64,000 nucleotides of DNA, from assembly GCA_017461235.1 (NCBI GenBank), contig JAFTYU010000007.1, positions 34,468 through 98,467 of the forward strand, read 5' to 3'. The stretch is from Clostridia bacterium (GTDB lineage Bacteria > Bacillota > Clostridia > Oscillospirales > Acutalibacteraceae). The position numbers and the translations under genes were made by a program. Shown here piece by piece: positions 8,739-17,233 of the stretch. Positions within the stretch are counted from its first letter, which is position 1; each line of letters opens with the position of its first letter. The notes below the pieces were generated by a model. It was not told the DNA's origin. It worked only from the letters and a program-made list of their open reading frames with translations, and did no database searches.

Positions 8739-9110
8739 TCATTTATCCTCCTTGGTGATTTTGTCACTTAATTCAATAATTTTTGCGGCGTATTTCTTGC
8801 GGCGTGACGTAAGAATGCGTTTGTAAACAGGATAGTTGATGATTGCAAAAAACAATCCGATAACACCGATAATTATACCGGGAACAAGGGGTTCGGATAT
8901 ATTTAAATAAGTGTTGATATCAGTCATTATAAGGCTCATTCCGCAGCCTAAAACAATTGCGGCAAACGACCCGAAAACATAAGCAAAAATATTGGCAGGC
9001 TTTTTAACCTTTTTATCAAGCTTTTTGATTTCATCAAGAGTTGAATCTGTTTTTTCGGTGTACTGTGTACGGATTTTTTCTACAATAAATTCGCGGTCTT
9101 TTGTGTCCAT
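8739..9110 (-). CDS. two-helix membrane protein, paralog of 5413-5784
   Basis: 123 residues with the same design as the protein at 5413-5784: charged helical N-terminus (FIVEKIRTQYTEKTDSTLDE), a KKPANIFAYVFG entry into helix 1, a PGIIIGVIG turn into helix 2, then YPVYKRILTSRRKK and a helical end. AAAGAGG precedes the ATG. Its C-terminus abuts the ribosome site of the coiled-coil gene, so the two are coupled. The paralogs lie on either side of a two-component system, which hints at a shared envelope function. No known family is recognised. Confidence 0.75.
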   Translation of the reverse strand: MDTKDREFIVEKIRTQYTEKTDSTLDEIKKLDKKVKKPANIFAYVFGSFAAIVLGCGMSLIMTDINTYLNISEPLVPGIIIGVIGLFFAIINYPVYKRILTSRRKKYAAKIIELSDKITKEDK

Positions 9111-9200
9111 TTTTTGTACCTCTTTCTTAAATTTTATGTCTGCATTTTAAAAAGAGATTGTTTTTCAATTTTTTCAAAAATGTTTTTGAAATGTTAATTT

Positions 9201-9248
9201 AAAAAATCCCCTTGATTTTTTCATAGTGAAAAACCAAGGGGATTTCTA
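9201..9248 (-). terminator. terminator of nadE
   Basis: AAATCCCCTTG and CAAGGGGATTT form an 11-base-pair stem around a 19-base loop; on the minus strand a T-run follows the second arm. It sits just beyond the stop codon of the nadE-like gene at 9260. Confidence 0.85.
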
Positions 9249-9259
9249 TACTTATTTTA

Positions 9260-9997
9260 TTACGGTTCGTAAGGGAATATGGGCATAAATTCAAGCTTGA
9301 ATTGGTTTATTTTGTGCAGACGGTCAATTCTCGCCTGTGTTTCTTCATCTTCACAGACACCTTCGCGGATGTACCTGTCAAGGGTTTCGTAGGTGAAGCC
9401 CAAGTTATCTTCATCGGTTTTGCCGCAAAGACCGTCAATGGGAACCTTGTCAACAAACATAGCAGGCAGACCAAGAACTCTGCCGATTTCTTTTACTTCC
9501 CGAACGGTGAGCTTTGAAAGGGGCGAAAAATCACCTACGCTGTCGCCGTAACGGGTTGAGTAACCCACCCAGTCTTCGGAAAGATTGCAGGTGTTTGCAA
9601 CTCTGCCGTTGACACTCTGGCTGACCGCATAAACTGTTGACATACGAATACGCGGGGGAAGATTTGTGATGGCTTGTGTGTTAACGGGCACACCGCTTTT
9701 TTCCAGTTCTTTCATAAGTCCGTTATATGCATCGTTTATGTTTACTGTATAGTATTTAATATCCAAAAATTCGCAAAGCGCAATGCTCACATCTATATCA
9801 AACTGTTCGCCTTTAGGCATAAGAACGCCTACAACGTTTTCTTTGCCGAGAGCTTCAACGAGAAGTGCCGCAACAACGGAACTGTCCTTTCCGCCGGAAA
9901 TACCCACAACGCCTTTGCAGCCCTTGCCGTTAGCATCAAACCAATTTTTTATCCATTCAACTATATCATTTTTAACTTTTAAAGCCTCGAAACTCAA
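9260..9997 (-). CDS. nadE: NH3-dependent NAD+ synthetase
   Basis: 245 residues. Last step of NAD+ synthesis: ATP-dependent amidation of nicotinic acid adenine dinucleotide in the cytosol. The PP-loop SGGKDSS is at 34-40, followed by family segments RIRMSTVYAVS, NTCNLSEDWVGYSTRYGD and GDFSPLSKLTVREV. There is no glutaminase (nitrilase) domain, so ammonia is the nitrogen donor. The length fits the short bacterial form. It stands alone, with its own terminator downstream and a divergent galT on the other side. Confidence 0.95.
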   Translation of the reverse strand: MSFEALKVKNDIVEWIKNWFDANGKGCKGVVGISGGKDSSVVAALLVEALGKENVVGVLMPKGEQFDIDVSIALCEFLDIKYYTVNINDAYNGLMKELEKSGVPVNTQAITNLPPRIRMSTVYAVSQSVNGRVANTCNLSEDWVGYSTRYGDSVGDFSPLSKLTVREVKEIGRVLGLPAMFVDKVPIDGLCGKTDEDNLGFTYETLDRYIREGVCEDEETQARIDRLHKINQFKLEFMPIFPYEP

Positions 9998-10066
9998 TTA
10001 ACTCACTCCTTTGTTAGTTATTTTAGCCTGTTTATAGTTTTTTTTCAATATTTTAGAATAAATACC

Positions 10067-10096
10067 TTGAAATGAAGGGCAGAAAAATTATATAAT
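10067..10096 (+). promoter_or_regulatory. promoter of galT-GH36 operon
   Basis: TTGAAA at 10067-10072, an 18-base spacer and TATAAT at 10091-10096, 35 bases before the chosen galT start. Confidence 0.65.
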
Positions 10097-10130
10097 TACA
10101 ATGCTAAACTATATATTCTGTGGGGGAAAT

Positions 10131-11633
10131 ATGATGACGGTAAGCTCGGCTGTTAAGTCATTGGTAAAATATGCTGAAAAATACGGTCTTATAGATTCGT
10201 TGGATGAAACTTGGGCTGTTAACGCAATACTGGGAGTTTTAGAGCTTGACAGTATTGAAGAAGATGCTGATGTATTTGAAAGCTCATCTGCGGAAGAGTT
10301 CCTTAAGGTTCTTCTTGATTACGCATGTCAAAAGGGCAAGTGTCAGGATTCGGTGGTTTACCGCGATTTGCTTGATACTAAAATAATGGGTGTATTGACA
10401 CCCAGACCTTCTGCTGTTATAAAAAAATTCAAAGAGTGCTTCCGGGAGAGTCCGGAAAAGGCAACAGAATATTATTATGAGTTGTCGAGAAAAACGGATT
10501 ATATAAGAGAATACAGGATAAAGAACGATATTAAGTGGGTTACATCAACGGATTACGGTGATATTGATATAACCATCAATCTTTCTAAACCGGAAAAAGA
10601 TCCTAAGGCTATTGCTGCGGCACTTCTTATGAAGCAAAGCTCCTATCCCTTATGTCTTCTTTGTCGCGAAAACGAAGGTTATGCAGGCAGAGTTAATCAC
10701 CCCGCGAGACAGAATCACAGAATTATACCCATCGAACTGAACGGTGAACAATGGTGCTTTCAGTATTCACCCTATGTTTATTATAATGAGCACAGTATAG
10801 TGTTCAATTCAAAACATGTTCCTATGAAAATCAGCGAAGATGGGTTCAGAAGGTTGTTTGCTTTTGTCAAACAGTTCCCGCATTATTTTGTAGGCTCCAA
10901 TGCTGATTTACCTATTGTTGGCGGTTCCGTTCTGACTCACGACCATTTTCAGGGTGGTAATTACACGTTCGCTATGACAAAAGCCCCGATTGAAACAGAA
11001 ATCACTTTTGATGATTTTTCGGATATTGAGGCAGGTATAGTTAAATGGCCTATGTCGGTAATTCGCTTAAGGGGCGACGATACAGACAGAATCTGTACCC
11101 TTGCAGGTAAAATTCTTGCAAAGTGGCGCAATTATACAGATGAGGATGCCTTTGTCTTTGCCGAAACAAAGGGTGTTCCCCACAACACCATAACACCTAT
11201 TGCACGCTATAAGGACGGCAAATTTGAACTTGACCTTGTTTTAAGGAATAATATTACAACAGAGCAATACCCCGACGGTGTGTATCATCCGCACCCCGAG
11301 CATCACCATATCAAGAAAGAGAATATCGGTCTTATTGAAGTGATGGGTCTCGCAGTTCTCCCTGCCCGTCTTAAGGAAGAAATGGTGCTCATCTCCAGAG
11401 CGCTTGTAAACGGCGAGAATGTAGAGAAAAATGAGAAAATAGCCAAACACAAAGATTGGGTTGAGAAAATAAAACAAAACAACACAATCACCGCCGATAA
11501 CTGTGAAGATATACTCCGCGACGAAATCGGTAAAGTCTTTGCAGATATACTCAGACAATGCGGCGTATTCGACAGAACACAACAAGGAAAGATTCAGTTT
11601 CTTAAATTTATTGATAAAGTCAATGAGAAGTAA
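10131..11633 (+). CDS. galT: UDP-glucose--hexose-1-phosphate uridylyltransferase (class II GalT)
   Basis: Leloir pathway enzyme: transfers UMP from UDP-glucose to galactose 1-phosphate. 500 residues, the long Firmicutes class II type rather than the 350-residue E. coli type. Visible signatures: YPLCLLCRENEGYAGR, HPARQNHR, VGSNADLPIVGGS and the active-site THDHFQGG. GGGGGA lies just before ATG-ATG (10131/10134); either could start, while an in-frame ATG at 10101 lacks a site. The gene is followed after 19 bases by a GH36 alpha-galactosidase, so the operon releases galactose and feeds it into glycolysis. No galK or galE is visible in the window. Confidence 0.93.
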   Translation: MMTVSSAVKSLVKYAEKYGLIDSLDETWAVNAILGVLELDSIEEDADVFESSSAEEFLKVLLDYACQKGKCQDSVVYRDLLDTKIMGVLTPRPSAVIKKFKECFRESPEKATEYYYELSRKTDYIREYRIKNDIKWVTSTDYGDIDITINLSKPEKDPKAIAAALLMKQSSYPLCLLCRENEGYAGRVNHPARQNHRIIPIELNGEQWCFQYSPYVYYNEHSIVFNSKHVPMKISEDGFRRLFAFVKQFPHYFVGSNADLPIVGGSVLTHDHFQGGNYTFAMTKAPIETEITFDDFSDIEAGIVKWPMSVIRLRGDDTDRICTLAGKILAKWRNYTDEDAFVFAETKGVPHNTITPIARYKDGKFELDLVLRNNITTEQYPDGVYHPHPEHHHIKKENIGLIEVMGLAVLPARLKEEMVLISRALVNGENVEKNEKIAKHKDWVEKIKQNNTITADNCEDILRDEIGKVFADILRQCGVFDRTQQGKIQFLKFIDKVNEK

Positions 11634-11652
11634 TATATAAGGAGAATTTTTT

Positions 11653-13359
11653 ATGTTTACAAAAATAAAATCACAAATTCTTATAGGTAAAGCGCTCGTT
11701 AATCAGAACGACTTTGACGGCAGAGCATTTTCTTTTGACCTTCAACAGGATGAAGACAGCATCAAGGGTGTTCTTACCGCAAAATGCGACTTTGTTATGA
11801 AATCGTTTGAGATTGAACGTGACAAGGACTTTGATGATGACGATTTGTTCTTTGCCAACGGTTATCAGGCATGGACTACTACCCGCGAATTTTCAAAAAA
11901 CGATACCTTCAAGGGTCTTATTAAAGCGGCAAACATCAATAAATTTTTAAAGCATTTTGCCGGTCTTTCAGGTGACTATCATTTTGAAAAATACGGCGAG
12001 AAAGGCAAATTCCACGCTTATACATACTGTTATTTCCGCGAAAAAGGCGAAAAGGAAATCAAGCTTTACGGTTCAAGAAGCGAACGTCAGGGCTTCACCA
12101 TTTTTGCGGTTGATATGAACGGTGAAAAGTTCACCATCAGAAAAGATGTTGACGGACTCGCTCTTAAAGCAGGTCAGAAATATGAAATGTTTGACATCGC
12201 CGTTATCGAAGGTGAAATGGACGATGTAATGGATAAATACTTCTTTGATTTTGTAGGCTGTAAAAAACCTGCCATCAAGCATCTTTCAGGCTATACTTCC
12301 TGGTACAACTATTTCCAGAATATCAGTGAAGAGATTATTATGCGCGACCTTAACGGTCTTGACAGAGCAAGCGAAGAGGTTAACATTTTTCAGGTTGACG
12401 ACGGTTATCAGCAGGCAGTCGGTGACTGGCTTCTTATTGATGAAAAGAAATTTCCGCACGGAATGAAGTATATTGCGGATGAAATTCACAAAAAAGGTTA
12501 TAAAGCAGGTATATGGCTTGCTCCCTTCAGTGCACAGGTTTCATCAAAGCTTGCAAAAGAGCATCCCGATTGGCTTCTTACGCACAACCGCAACGGCAAA
12601 AAAATGCTCGGTTGTCAAGGTTGGGGCGGTGCCTATACACTTGATATTTATAAACCCGAAGTACGTGCATATATTAAAGAAGTTTTTGATACCGTTCTCA
12701 ATGAATGGGGCTTCGATATGGTTAAGCTTGACTTCCTTTACAGCCAGTGTATAGAGCCCAGAAACGGTAAAACACGCGGTGAGATTATGTGTGACGGTGT
12801 TGACCTTCTCCGTGAAGTCTGTGGTGACAAATGGATTCTCGGCTGCGGTGTGCCCATTGGTGCTTGTATGGGTATTTTTGATGCTTGTCGTATCAGCTGC
12901 GATGCAAGCAAAAACTGGAAATTCAAGCTGGAAAAAGGCGTTGACGTAAATGCGCTTGTTGCATCTGTCAGAATCAACTGTGAAAATCCATCATCCCAGA
13001 ATGCGATTATAAATACAGTTTTCCGTAATCACCTTGATGGCAGAGCCTTCTGCAACGACCCAGACGTATTCTTCCTTCGTGATATCAACATTAACTACAC
13101 CTGGGAGCAGAAGCTTCTTCACGGTAAAATCAATACCGTTTGCGGTAACGTTCTTTTCGTTTCCGATAACGCAGGGGATTTCGACGACGAAAGAATCGGT
13201 TATCTTAAAGAGTTCTTCAAGGATAAGGATTACAAGGTAAAACTTGCTGAGTATGAGGACGAAAACGTTATCCGCCTTGATTTCACCGAAGACGGTGTGG
13301 ATAAGAGCCTTAAATTCGACCTTATAACAGGCGAGAGCAATATATTTGATGTTATTTAA
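11653..13359 (+). CDS. GH36 alpha-galactosidase
   Basis: 568 residues, cytoplasmic. An N-terminal beta-sandwich (1-205, with YQAWTTTREF) precedes the barrel. Predicted nucleophile D360 in DMVKLDFLY and acid/base D417 in RISCDASKNW; DDGYQ at 249-253 is the usual substrate-binding segment. Shorter than the 720-residue classic GH36 enzymes, so it belongs to one of the smaller subgroups; alpha-galactosidase is the best call, with related alpha-glycosides possible. AAGGAG precedes the ATG. It shares an operon with galT and ends at a strong terminator. A second GH36 gene lies at 46119. Confidence 0.9.
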   Translation: MFTKIKSQILIGKALVNQNDFDGRAFSFDLQQDEDSIKGVLTAKCDFVMKSFEIERDKDFDDDDLFFANGYQAWTTTREFSKNDTFKGLIKAANINKFLKHFAGLSGDYHFEKYGEKGKFHAYTYCYFREKGEKEIKLYGSRSERQGFTIFAVDMNGEKFTIRKDVDGLALKAGQKYEMFDIAVIEGEMDDVMDKYFFDFVGCKKPAIKHLSGYTSWYNYFQNISEEIIMRDLNGLDRASEEVNIFQVDDGYQQAVGDWLLIDEKKFPHGMKYIADEIHKKGYKAGIWLAPFSAQVSSKLAKEHPDWLLTHNRNGKKMLGCQGWGGAYTLDIYKPEVRAYIKEVFDTVLNEWGFDMVKLDFLYSQCIEPRNGKTRGEIMCDGVDLLREVCGDKWILGCGVPIGACMGIFDACRISCDASKNWKFKLEKGVDVNALVASVRINCENPSSQNAIINTVFRNHLDGRAFCNDPDVFFLRDININYTWEQKLLHGKINTVCGNVLFVSDNAGDFDDERIGYLKEFFKDKDYKVKLAEYEDENVIRLDFTEDGVDKSLKFDLITGESNIFDVI

Positions 13360-13399
13360 AAAAACAAATCTCCGTTTTTGGACGGAGATTTGTTTTTTT
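13360..13399. terminator. terminator after GH36 gene
   Basis: AACAAATCTCCG pairs with CGGAGATTTGTT around TTTTTGGA, with seven T following on the + strand and A-rich sequence on the other side, so it may also serve the small gene ending at 13429. Confidence 0.9.
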
Positions 13400-13428
13400 C
13401 GTTATTCATCTGTGCCGTTAATATACAT

Positions 13429-13542
13429 TTATTCTGCTACTATTTGCGCTTGTTTTAAAAATTCAATTGCTTCTGTTTCTGAAGAAAGTTCTATGGCATC
13501 TGAAATTTTATTGAATAAAAAATAATACATTTTTTTATACAT
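13429..13542 (-). CDS. 37-residue conserved-type small protein
   Basis: A complete short ORF: ATG at 13542, GGTTGGGG five bases upstream as ribosome site, stop TAA at 13429-13431. The peptide has the plan Tyr-rich start (YYFLFNKISDAIE) then FLKQAQIVAE. This resembles a common Clostridia small protein whose members read roughly 'YxxLFNxITDAIExLxxAQxxTEE'; that match is from memory. A promoter-like TTGCGT and TATTAT pair lies upstream. It is divergent from the Xre regulator at 13648. Function unknown. Confidence 0.65.
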   Translation of the reverse strand: MYKKMYYFLFNKISDAIELSSETEAIEFLKQAQIVAE

Positions 13543-13596
13543 AAATACCCCAACCTTTCCATAACATAATATCACATCAAGACGATTTACGCAAGC

Positions 13597-13614
13597 GCGT
13601 ACACGCGTGTGCGG
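13597..13614. promoter_or_regulatory. GC-rich palindrome, candidate operator
   Basis: ACACGCGTGT at 13601-13610 is a perfect 10-base palindrome, extended by CG/CG pairs two bases further out. It stands out in AT-rich intergenic DNA between the divergent 37-residue gene and the Xre gene, where a small HTH regulator would be expected to bind. Binding is inferred. Confidence 0.4.
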
Positions 13615-13647
13615 ATATGTTTGTAGAATGTTTTTGAGGTGTTATTA

Positions 13648-13887
13648 ATGATTAAGGATATTGTAGCCGAACGATTTCGTCAATTATGCAAAGAAAGAAA
13701 TATTACATTTAACGAGTTAGCCAATATTTCAGGGGTTACACCTTCTACGGCGTATAGTATGATGGATAGTACAAGGCGTGATGTTTCTATAACAACCATA
13801 AAAAAGTTTTGTGACGGCTTGGATATGACTTTAGGTGAGTTTTTCTCAACGCCCGAGTTTGATAATGCCGAACAGGAGATATGTTAA
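13648..13887 (+). CDS. Xre-family HTH regulator (single domain)
   Basis: 79 residues, essentially one Cro/C1-type helix-turn-helix: RFRQLCKERNITFNELANISGVTPSTAYSMM is the helix pair (two overlapping segments), followed by ITTIKKFCDGLDMTLGEFF. This length and composition match the YozG/phage-type short regulators. I chose the ATG at 13648 (GAGGTG seven bases upstream) over an in-frame GTG at 13639 that overlaps the ribosome site. It likely controls itself and the divergent 37-residue gene through the palindrome at 13601. Confidence 0.85.
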   Translation: MIKDIVAERFRQLCKERNITFNELANISGVTPSTAYSMMDSTRRDVSITTIKKFCDGLDMTLGEFFSTPEFDNAEQEIC

Positions 13888-13888
13888 A

Positions 13889-13929
13889 AGGAGCTGTAAA
13901 AAACGACAGTTTTTTACAGCTCCTTTTTT
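13889..13929 (+). terminator. terminator with shared GTAAAAAAC core
   Basis: GGAGCTGTAAAAAAC pairs with GTTTTTTACAGCTCC around a GACA loop, followed by seven T. It directly follows the Xre stop codon and belongs to the recurrent terminator family of this window. Confidence 0.9.
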
Positions 13930-13930
13930 A

Positions 13931-14170
13931 GGGGATAGGAAAAAAGATGCAGAACGAACAAACTGAGCAAAACCAAGGCTAAAGCCTTGGTTTTGGTTAC
14001 CCGAAGGCGTACAAAGGTACGTCGAGTGGCGAAGTTTGTTTGTAGTACAAAACGAAAAAATTTCTCTTAATTTTGGTTTTCACAAAAAATGGAACTTTTA
14101 CAGGCTTTAAAACCTGCAAAAGTCCCTTGATTTATATAGTTTTGTGCGGTCTGCGCTCTTTTTACATCCC
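13931..14170 (-). repeat. interspersed 3'-end element, copy E1 (full length)
   Basis: Read on the minus strand it begins three bases after the stop of the NSS gene: box A (14170-14139, containing GCGCAGACCGCA), a hairpin (arms 14126-14113 and 14104-14091), a middle region with a CGTAC/GTACG hairpin (14008-14021), a perfect AAAACCAAGGCT/AGCCTTGGTTTT hairpin (13969-13994), and box B (13979-13931, containing TTCGTTCTGCATC). Box A recurs at 24.4, 30.5 and 55.7 kb; box B recurs at 55.8 kb. The stretch has no credible ORF. Confidence 0.8.
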
Positions 14171-14173
14171 TTT

Positions 14174-15529
14174 TTAAACTTTAATTATTCCCATTGTTTC
14201 AAGTACGGAGAATACGAGAATTGCGATGATACAAACGGGTGCTATATATTTAATAACAACGGTGAAAAGTGTTTTACGTTTGAATTTACCGCCGAGTTCG
14301 ATTTCTTCAATAATTGCTTTAGGTTTAATAACCCAACCTACAATTATGCAAGTGACGAAAGCAACCACGGGCATTATCACACTGTTACTGATAAAGTCAA
14401 AGAAATCAAGGAAGGACATTCCGATGAGCTTGATATCGGATAAAACGCCGTAGCCTAAACAGGAGGGAAGACCTAAAATAATACATACGGCAAAAACAAT
14501 GATACAGGTCATTTTTCTGTTCCATTTAAATTTGTCCATAAATATAGAAACGATAGTTTCCATAAGGGATATTGATGATGTGAGCGCCGCAAAAAGCACA
14601 AGGACAAAGAAAACAGCGCCTATAACTCCGCCTGCGGGCATGGTATCAAAAACCTTTGGCAAGGTTACAAACATAAGTCCGGGGCCTTTGCCGAGAGCAG
14701 ATTCATCACCGCCCGAAAAAGCGAACACTGACGGTATTATCATAAGACCTGCAAAGAAAGCTATACCTGTATCAAAAAGTTCAATCTGCTTAACTGATGA
14801 TTCAAGGTTAACGTCCTTTTTCATATATGAGCCGTAGGTGATCATAATACCCATTGCCAACGACATTGAGTAGAATAACTGACCCATTGCCGCCAGCACC
14901 GTTGTTCCGGAGAATTTACTGAAATCGGGCTTGATGTAATAGATCAAGCCGTCAAGCGCACCGGGCATAAACAAAGAGTAAATTGCAATGAATACCGTTA
15001 ACACAACGAGAACAGGCATCATTATTTTGCTGACCTTTTCAATACCTTTTTCAACGCCGAAAAGCACAACCAGTGCCGTAAGTGCAAGGTAAATAAGGAA
15101 CCAACCAATGGGTTCAAGCGGTTCTGCAATGAAATTATTAAAGTAGTCCGAATCGGTTGCAAGGGTCATATTACCTGAAACAAAAACCGTAAGGTATTTT
15201 ATAATCCAACCGCCGATTACAGAATAATACGGCAATATAATTATGGGTACAAGTGATGAAAGAATACCCATAAATGAAAATCTTTTATCAAGCTTTTTAT
15301 ATGCGCCGATGGCACTTATACCTGTTTTTCTGCCTATTGCAATTTATGCGCACATAAGGGTGAACCCGAAGGTGAGAGCAAGTATAATGTAAACAAGTAA
15401 GAAAATACCGCCGCCGTGTTGAGCCGCAAGGTAGGGAAAACGCCATATATTGCCAAGACCTACCGCAGAGCCTGCCGTAGCAAGAACGAAACCGAGCTTG
15501 CCTGAAAAACTGCTTCTTTTTTCTGCCAT
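14174..15529 (-). pseudogene. NSS-family Na+-coupled transporter interrupted by an in-frame TAA
   Basis: Sodium:neurotransmitter symporter (LeuT fold, amino-acid uptake). The N-terminal part starts at 15529 with AGAGGT before the ATG and shows LATAGSAVGLGNIWRFPYL, the Na+/substrate motif of helix 1. At 15346-15344 a TAA replaces the codon expected to be Glu in the pattern 'CAEIAIGRKTG', and the same frame continues without loss to 14174 (KTGISAIGAYKKLDKR, then the remaining helices). Thus a single base change (GAA to TAA) would explain the break: no indel is needed. It is either a young pseudogene, a sequencing error, or a read-through gene. An internal ATG at 15271 could give only an N-truncated product. 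Confidence 0.85.
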
Positions 15530-15633
15530 AATGTACCTCTGATTTTGAAATATTGTAACAAACCACAGTATTATTACACATTTTGTGTTGAAAAACAAGA
15601 GAAATGCAAGAAAAATTACAGCAATAGAAGTAA

Positions 15634-15672
15634 AAACAGGATGTTATACTTTGAAAGTACAGCATCCTGTTA
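15634..15672 (-). terminator. terminator of LemA/TPM operon
   Basis: AACAGGATG (15635-15643) pairs with CATCCTGTT (15663-15671), with an inner TACTTT/AAAGTA stem; on the minus strand TTTTT follows. It lies just beyond the stop of the TPM gene. Confidence 0.8.
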
Positions 15673-15678
15673 AAAATT

Positions 15679-16575
15679 TTAAAAACTGCGACCTGCGCCG
15701 CCGCCACCGCCGCTGCCTCCGCCGCCACGGAATCCACCGCCACCGCCGAAGCCACCACGTCCGCCGCCACCGCGGAATCCGCCTCTGAAACGTCTGCCGA
15801 TGAAGAACGCTACCATATATGTTGCAACTTTTTTTCGGGTTTGTGCGCTGTGCTCGCGATAAAAAACGGCTCTGTTAGTACCGTGCTTTTTATCGAGAAA
15901 ACGAAGCCAATGGTATTTTATAGTCTGGAATACAAACATACAGGGCAGAATAAGCACCGGTAAAATAACGATTAGCGAAAGCGGAAGGATATCTTCCACA
16001 GACAGCTCCTGAACATTGGTATAGTAATTAATGTCAGGTGTTTCGGTATCAGTTAACGGCTCAAGCCCGTATTTCTCGGTGCGTATTTCGTTAACGATTG
16101 CGTTGAAAAGCATTACTGTGCCTGTTTCAAAATCATTGTTCCTGTAATACGGTACGGCATATTGGGACTGAAGTTGTCCTGTACGGATATCGGTTAAAGT
16201 TTCTTCAAGTCCATAGCCAACGGATACCCATATCTGACGTTCCTCTATAGCCAATACTATGAGAACACCGTTGTTTTTGTCTTTACTGCCTATACCCCAA
16301 CTGCGTAGAGTTTCCACAGCATAATCTGCAATATCTTCGCCACCGAGGTCAGGAACGGTAAGAACAACAACCTGAGCGGTAGTTTCGTTATCTAAATTAA
16401 TTGCGGTGTTGAGAATCTGTTTTTCAGTTTCGTCAGAAAGCACGTCTGCATAGTCGTTTACGTAAAATTGGGTAGTATGTGAAGGAACTGCATTCACAAA
16501 AACAGTACAAAAAACAACAACTGAAACAAGCAATACCGCAAAGCGGATAAGTTTGGTTTTTGTCACGTTAATCAC
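15679..16575 (-). CDS. TPM-domain (YgcG-type) membrane protein with Gly-rich tail
   Basis: 298 residues. A signal peptide (about 1-30, VFVNAVPS) is followed by a TPM domain (35-165) with VNDYADVLSDETEKQI, TTAQVVVLTVPDLGG, GSKDKNNGVLIVLA and QIWVSVGYGLE, outside the cell. A transmembrane helix at about 200-218 leads to a cytoplasmic region ending in a very glycine-rich tail (RRFRGGFRGGGG, then GGSGGGGGAGRSF), the usual ending of this family. The start overlaps the LemA gene by eight bases. LemA plus TPM is a widespread pair linked to envelope or protein quality functions; the exact role is unsettled. Confidence 0.88.
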   Translation of the reverse strand: MINVTKTKLIRFAVLLVSVVVFCTVFVNAVPSHTTQFYVNDYADVLSDETEKQILNTAINLDNETTAQVVVLTVPDLGGEDIADYAVETLRSWGIGSKDKNNGVLIVLAIEERQIWVSVGYGLEETLTDIRTGQLQSQYAVPYYRNNDFETGTVMLFNAIVNEIRTEKYGLEPLTDTETPDINYYTNVQELSVEDILPLSLIVILPVLILPCMFVFQTIKYHWLRFLDKKHGTNRAVFYREHSAQTRKKVATYMVAFFIGRRFRGGFRGGGGRGGFGGGGGFRGGGGSGGGGGAGRSF

Positions 16576-17146
16576 CTAAAGCTGCACCAACGTCGGGAAC
16601 TTCATAGGCATCCGCGTCCGCCTCAAAATATTCGGCTTTCTCGAAGCCAAAAAGCTTTGCAACAATGTTTGCAGGGAATTTTATAACCTTGCTGTTGTAA
16701 TTGTTAACGGCATCGTTATAATCTTTTCTGGCAACAGCAATACGGTTTTCGCTACCTTCAAGCTCATCCATAAGACCGATATAAGTCTGGTCGGATTTTA
16801 ACTCGGGATAATTTTCAACGATTACGTTAATACCCTGCAATGCAGAAGAAAGCTCTTCGTTGGCTGTAGCCTGCTCTTCGGGAGTAGATGCATTGAGAAG
16901 TGTCATACGGGCTTCCAAAACCTTATCGAAAACCTCCGTTTCGTGTTTGGCAAAACTTTTAACGGTTGATACTACGTTGGGGATAAGGTCTGCTCTGCGC
17001 TGTAAAGCAGTATCAACGTCTGAAGCTGCACTGTTAACAGTCTCGCGGCTTGTAACAAGTCCGTTATAACCGCTCGCAAGAGCCCCGCCTATAACCACAA
17101 CTGCCGCTAAAACGACGGCAATAATTATAATAATTTTCTTTTTCAT
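16568..17146 (-). CDS. lemA: LemA family protein
   Basis: 192 residues: one N-terminal transmembrane helix (4-26), a short tail inside, and an all-helical external domain. Family signatures: YNGLVTSRETVNSAASDVDTAL (two overlapping stretches), RRADLIPNVVSTVK, SSALQGINVIVENYP and YNSKVIKFPANIVAKLFGF, which is the conserved C-terminal block. GAAAGG precedes the ATG. It is the first gene of the LemA-TPM operon. Molecular function unknown. Confidence 0.93.
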   Translation of the reverse strand: MKKKIIIIIAVVLAAVVVIGGALASGYNGLVTSRETVNSAASDVDTALQRRADLIPNVVSTVKSFAKHETEVFDKVLEARMTLLNASTPEEQATANEELSSALQGINVIVENYPELKSDQTYIGLMDELEGSENRIAVARKDYNDAVNNYNSKVIKFPANIVAKLFGFEKAEYFEADADAYEVPDVGAALGD

Positions 17147-17233
17147 TGTTTTGGTTTCCTTTCAATAATTGATAGAATTAATATTATTCTTCAATTATTT
17201 TATAACCTTTATTTATTAACAAATTATGTAATT

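Noticed and set aside
13931-14170. Repeat E1 as a classical MITE or IS remnant
   Set aside because: No terminal inverted repeats joining boxes A and B, no target duplication and no transposase fragment were found; positions relative to stop codons are too regular. A mobile origin is still possible but not supported.
15271-15598. Frameshift between two NSS fragments
   Set aside because: Both fragments are in the same frame (24 codons between the TAA and the internal ATG), so a nonsense codon, not a frameshift, separates them.
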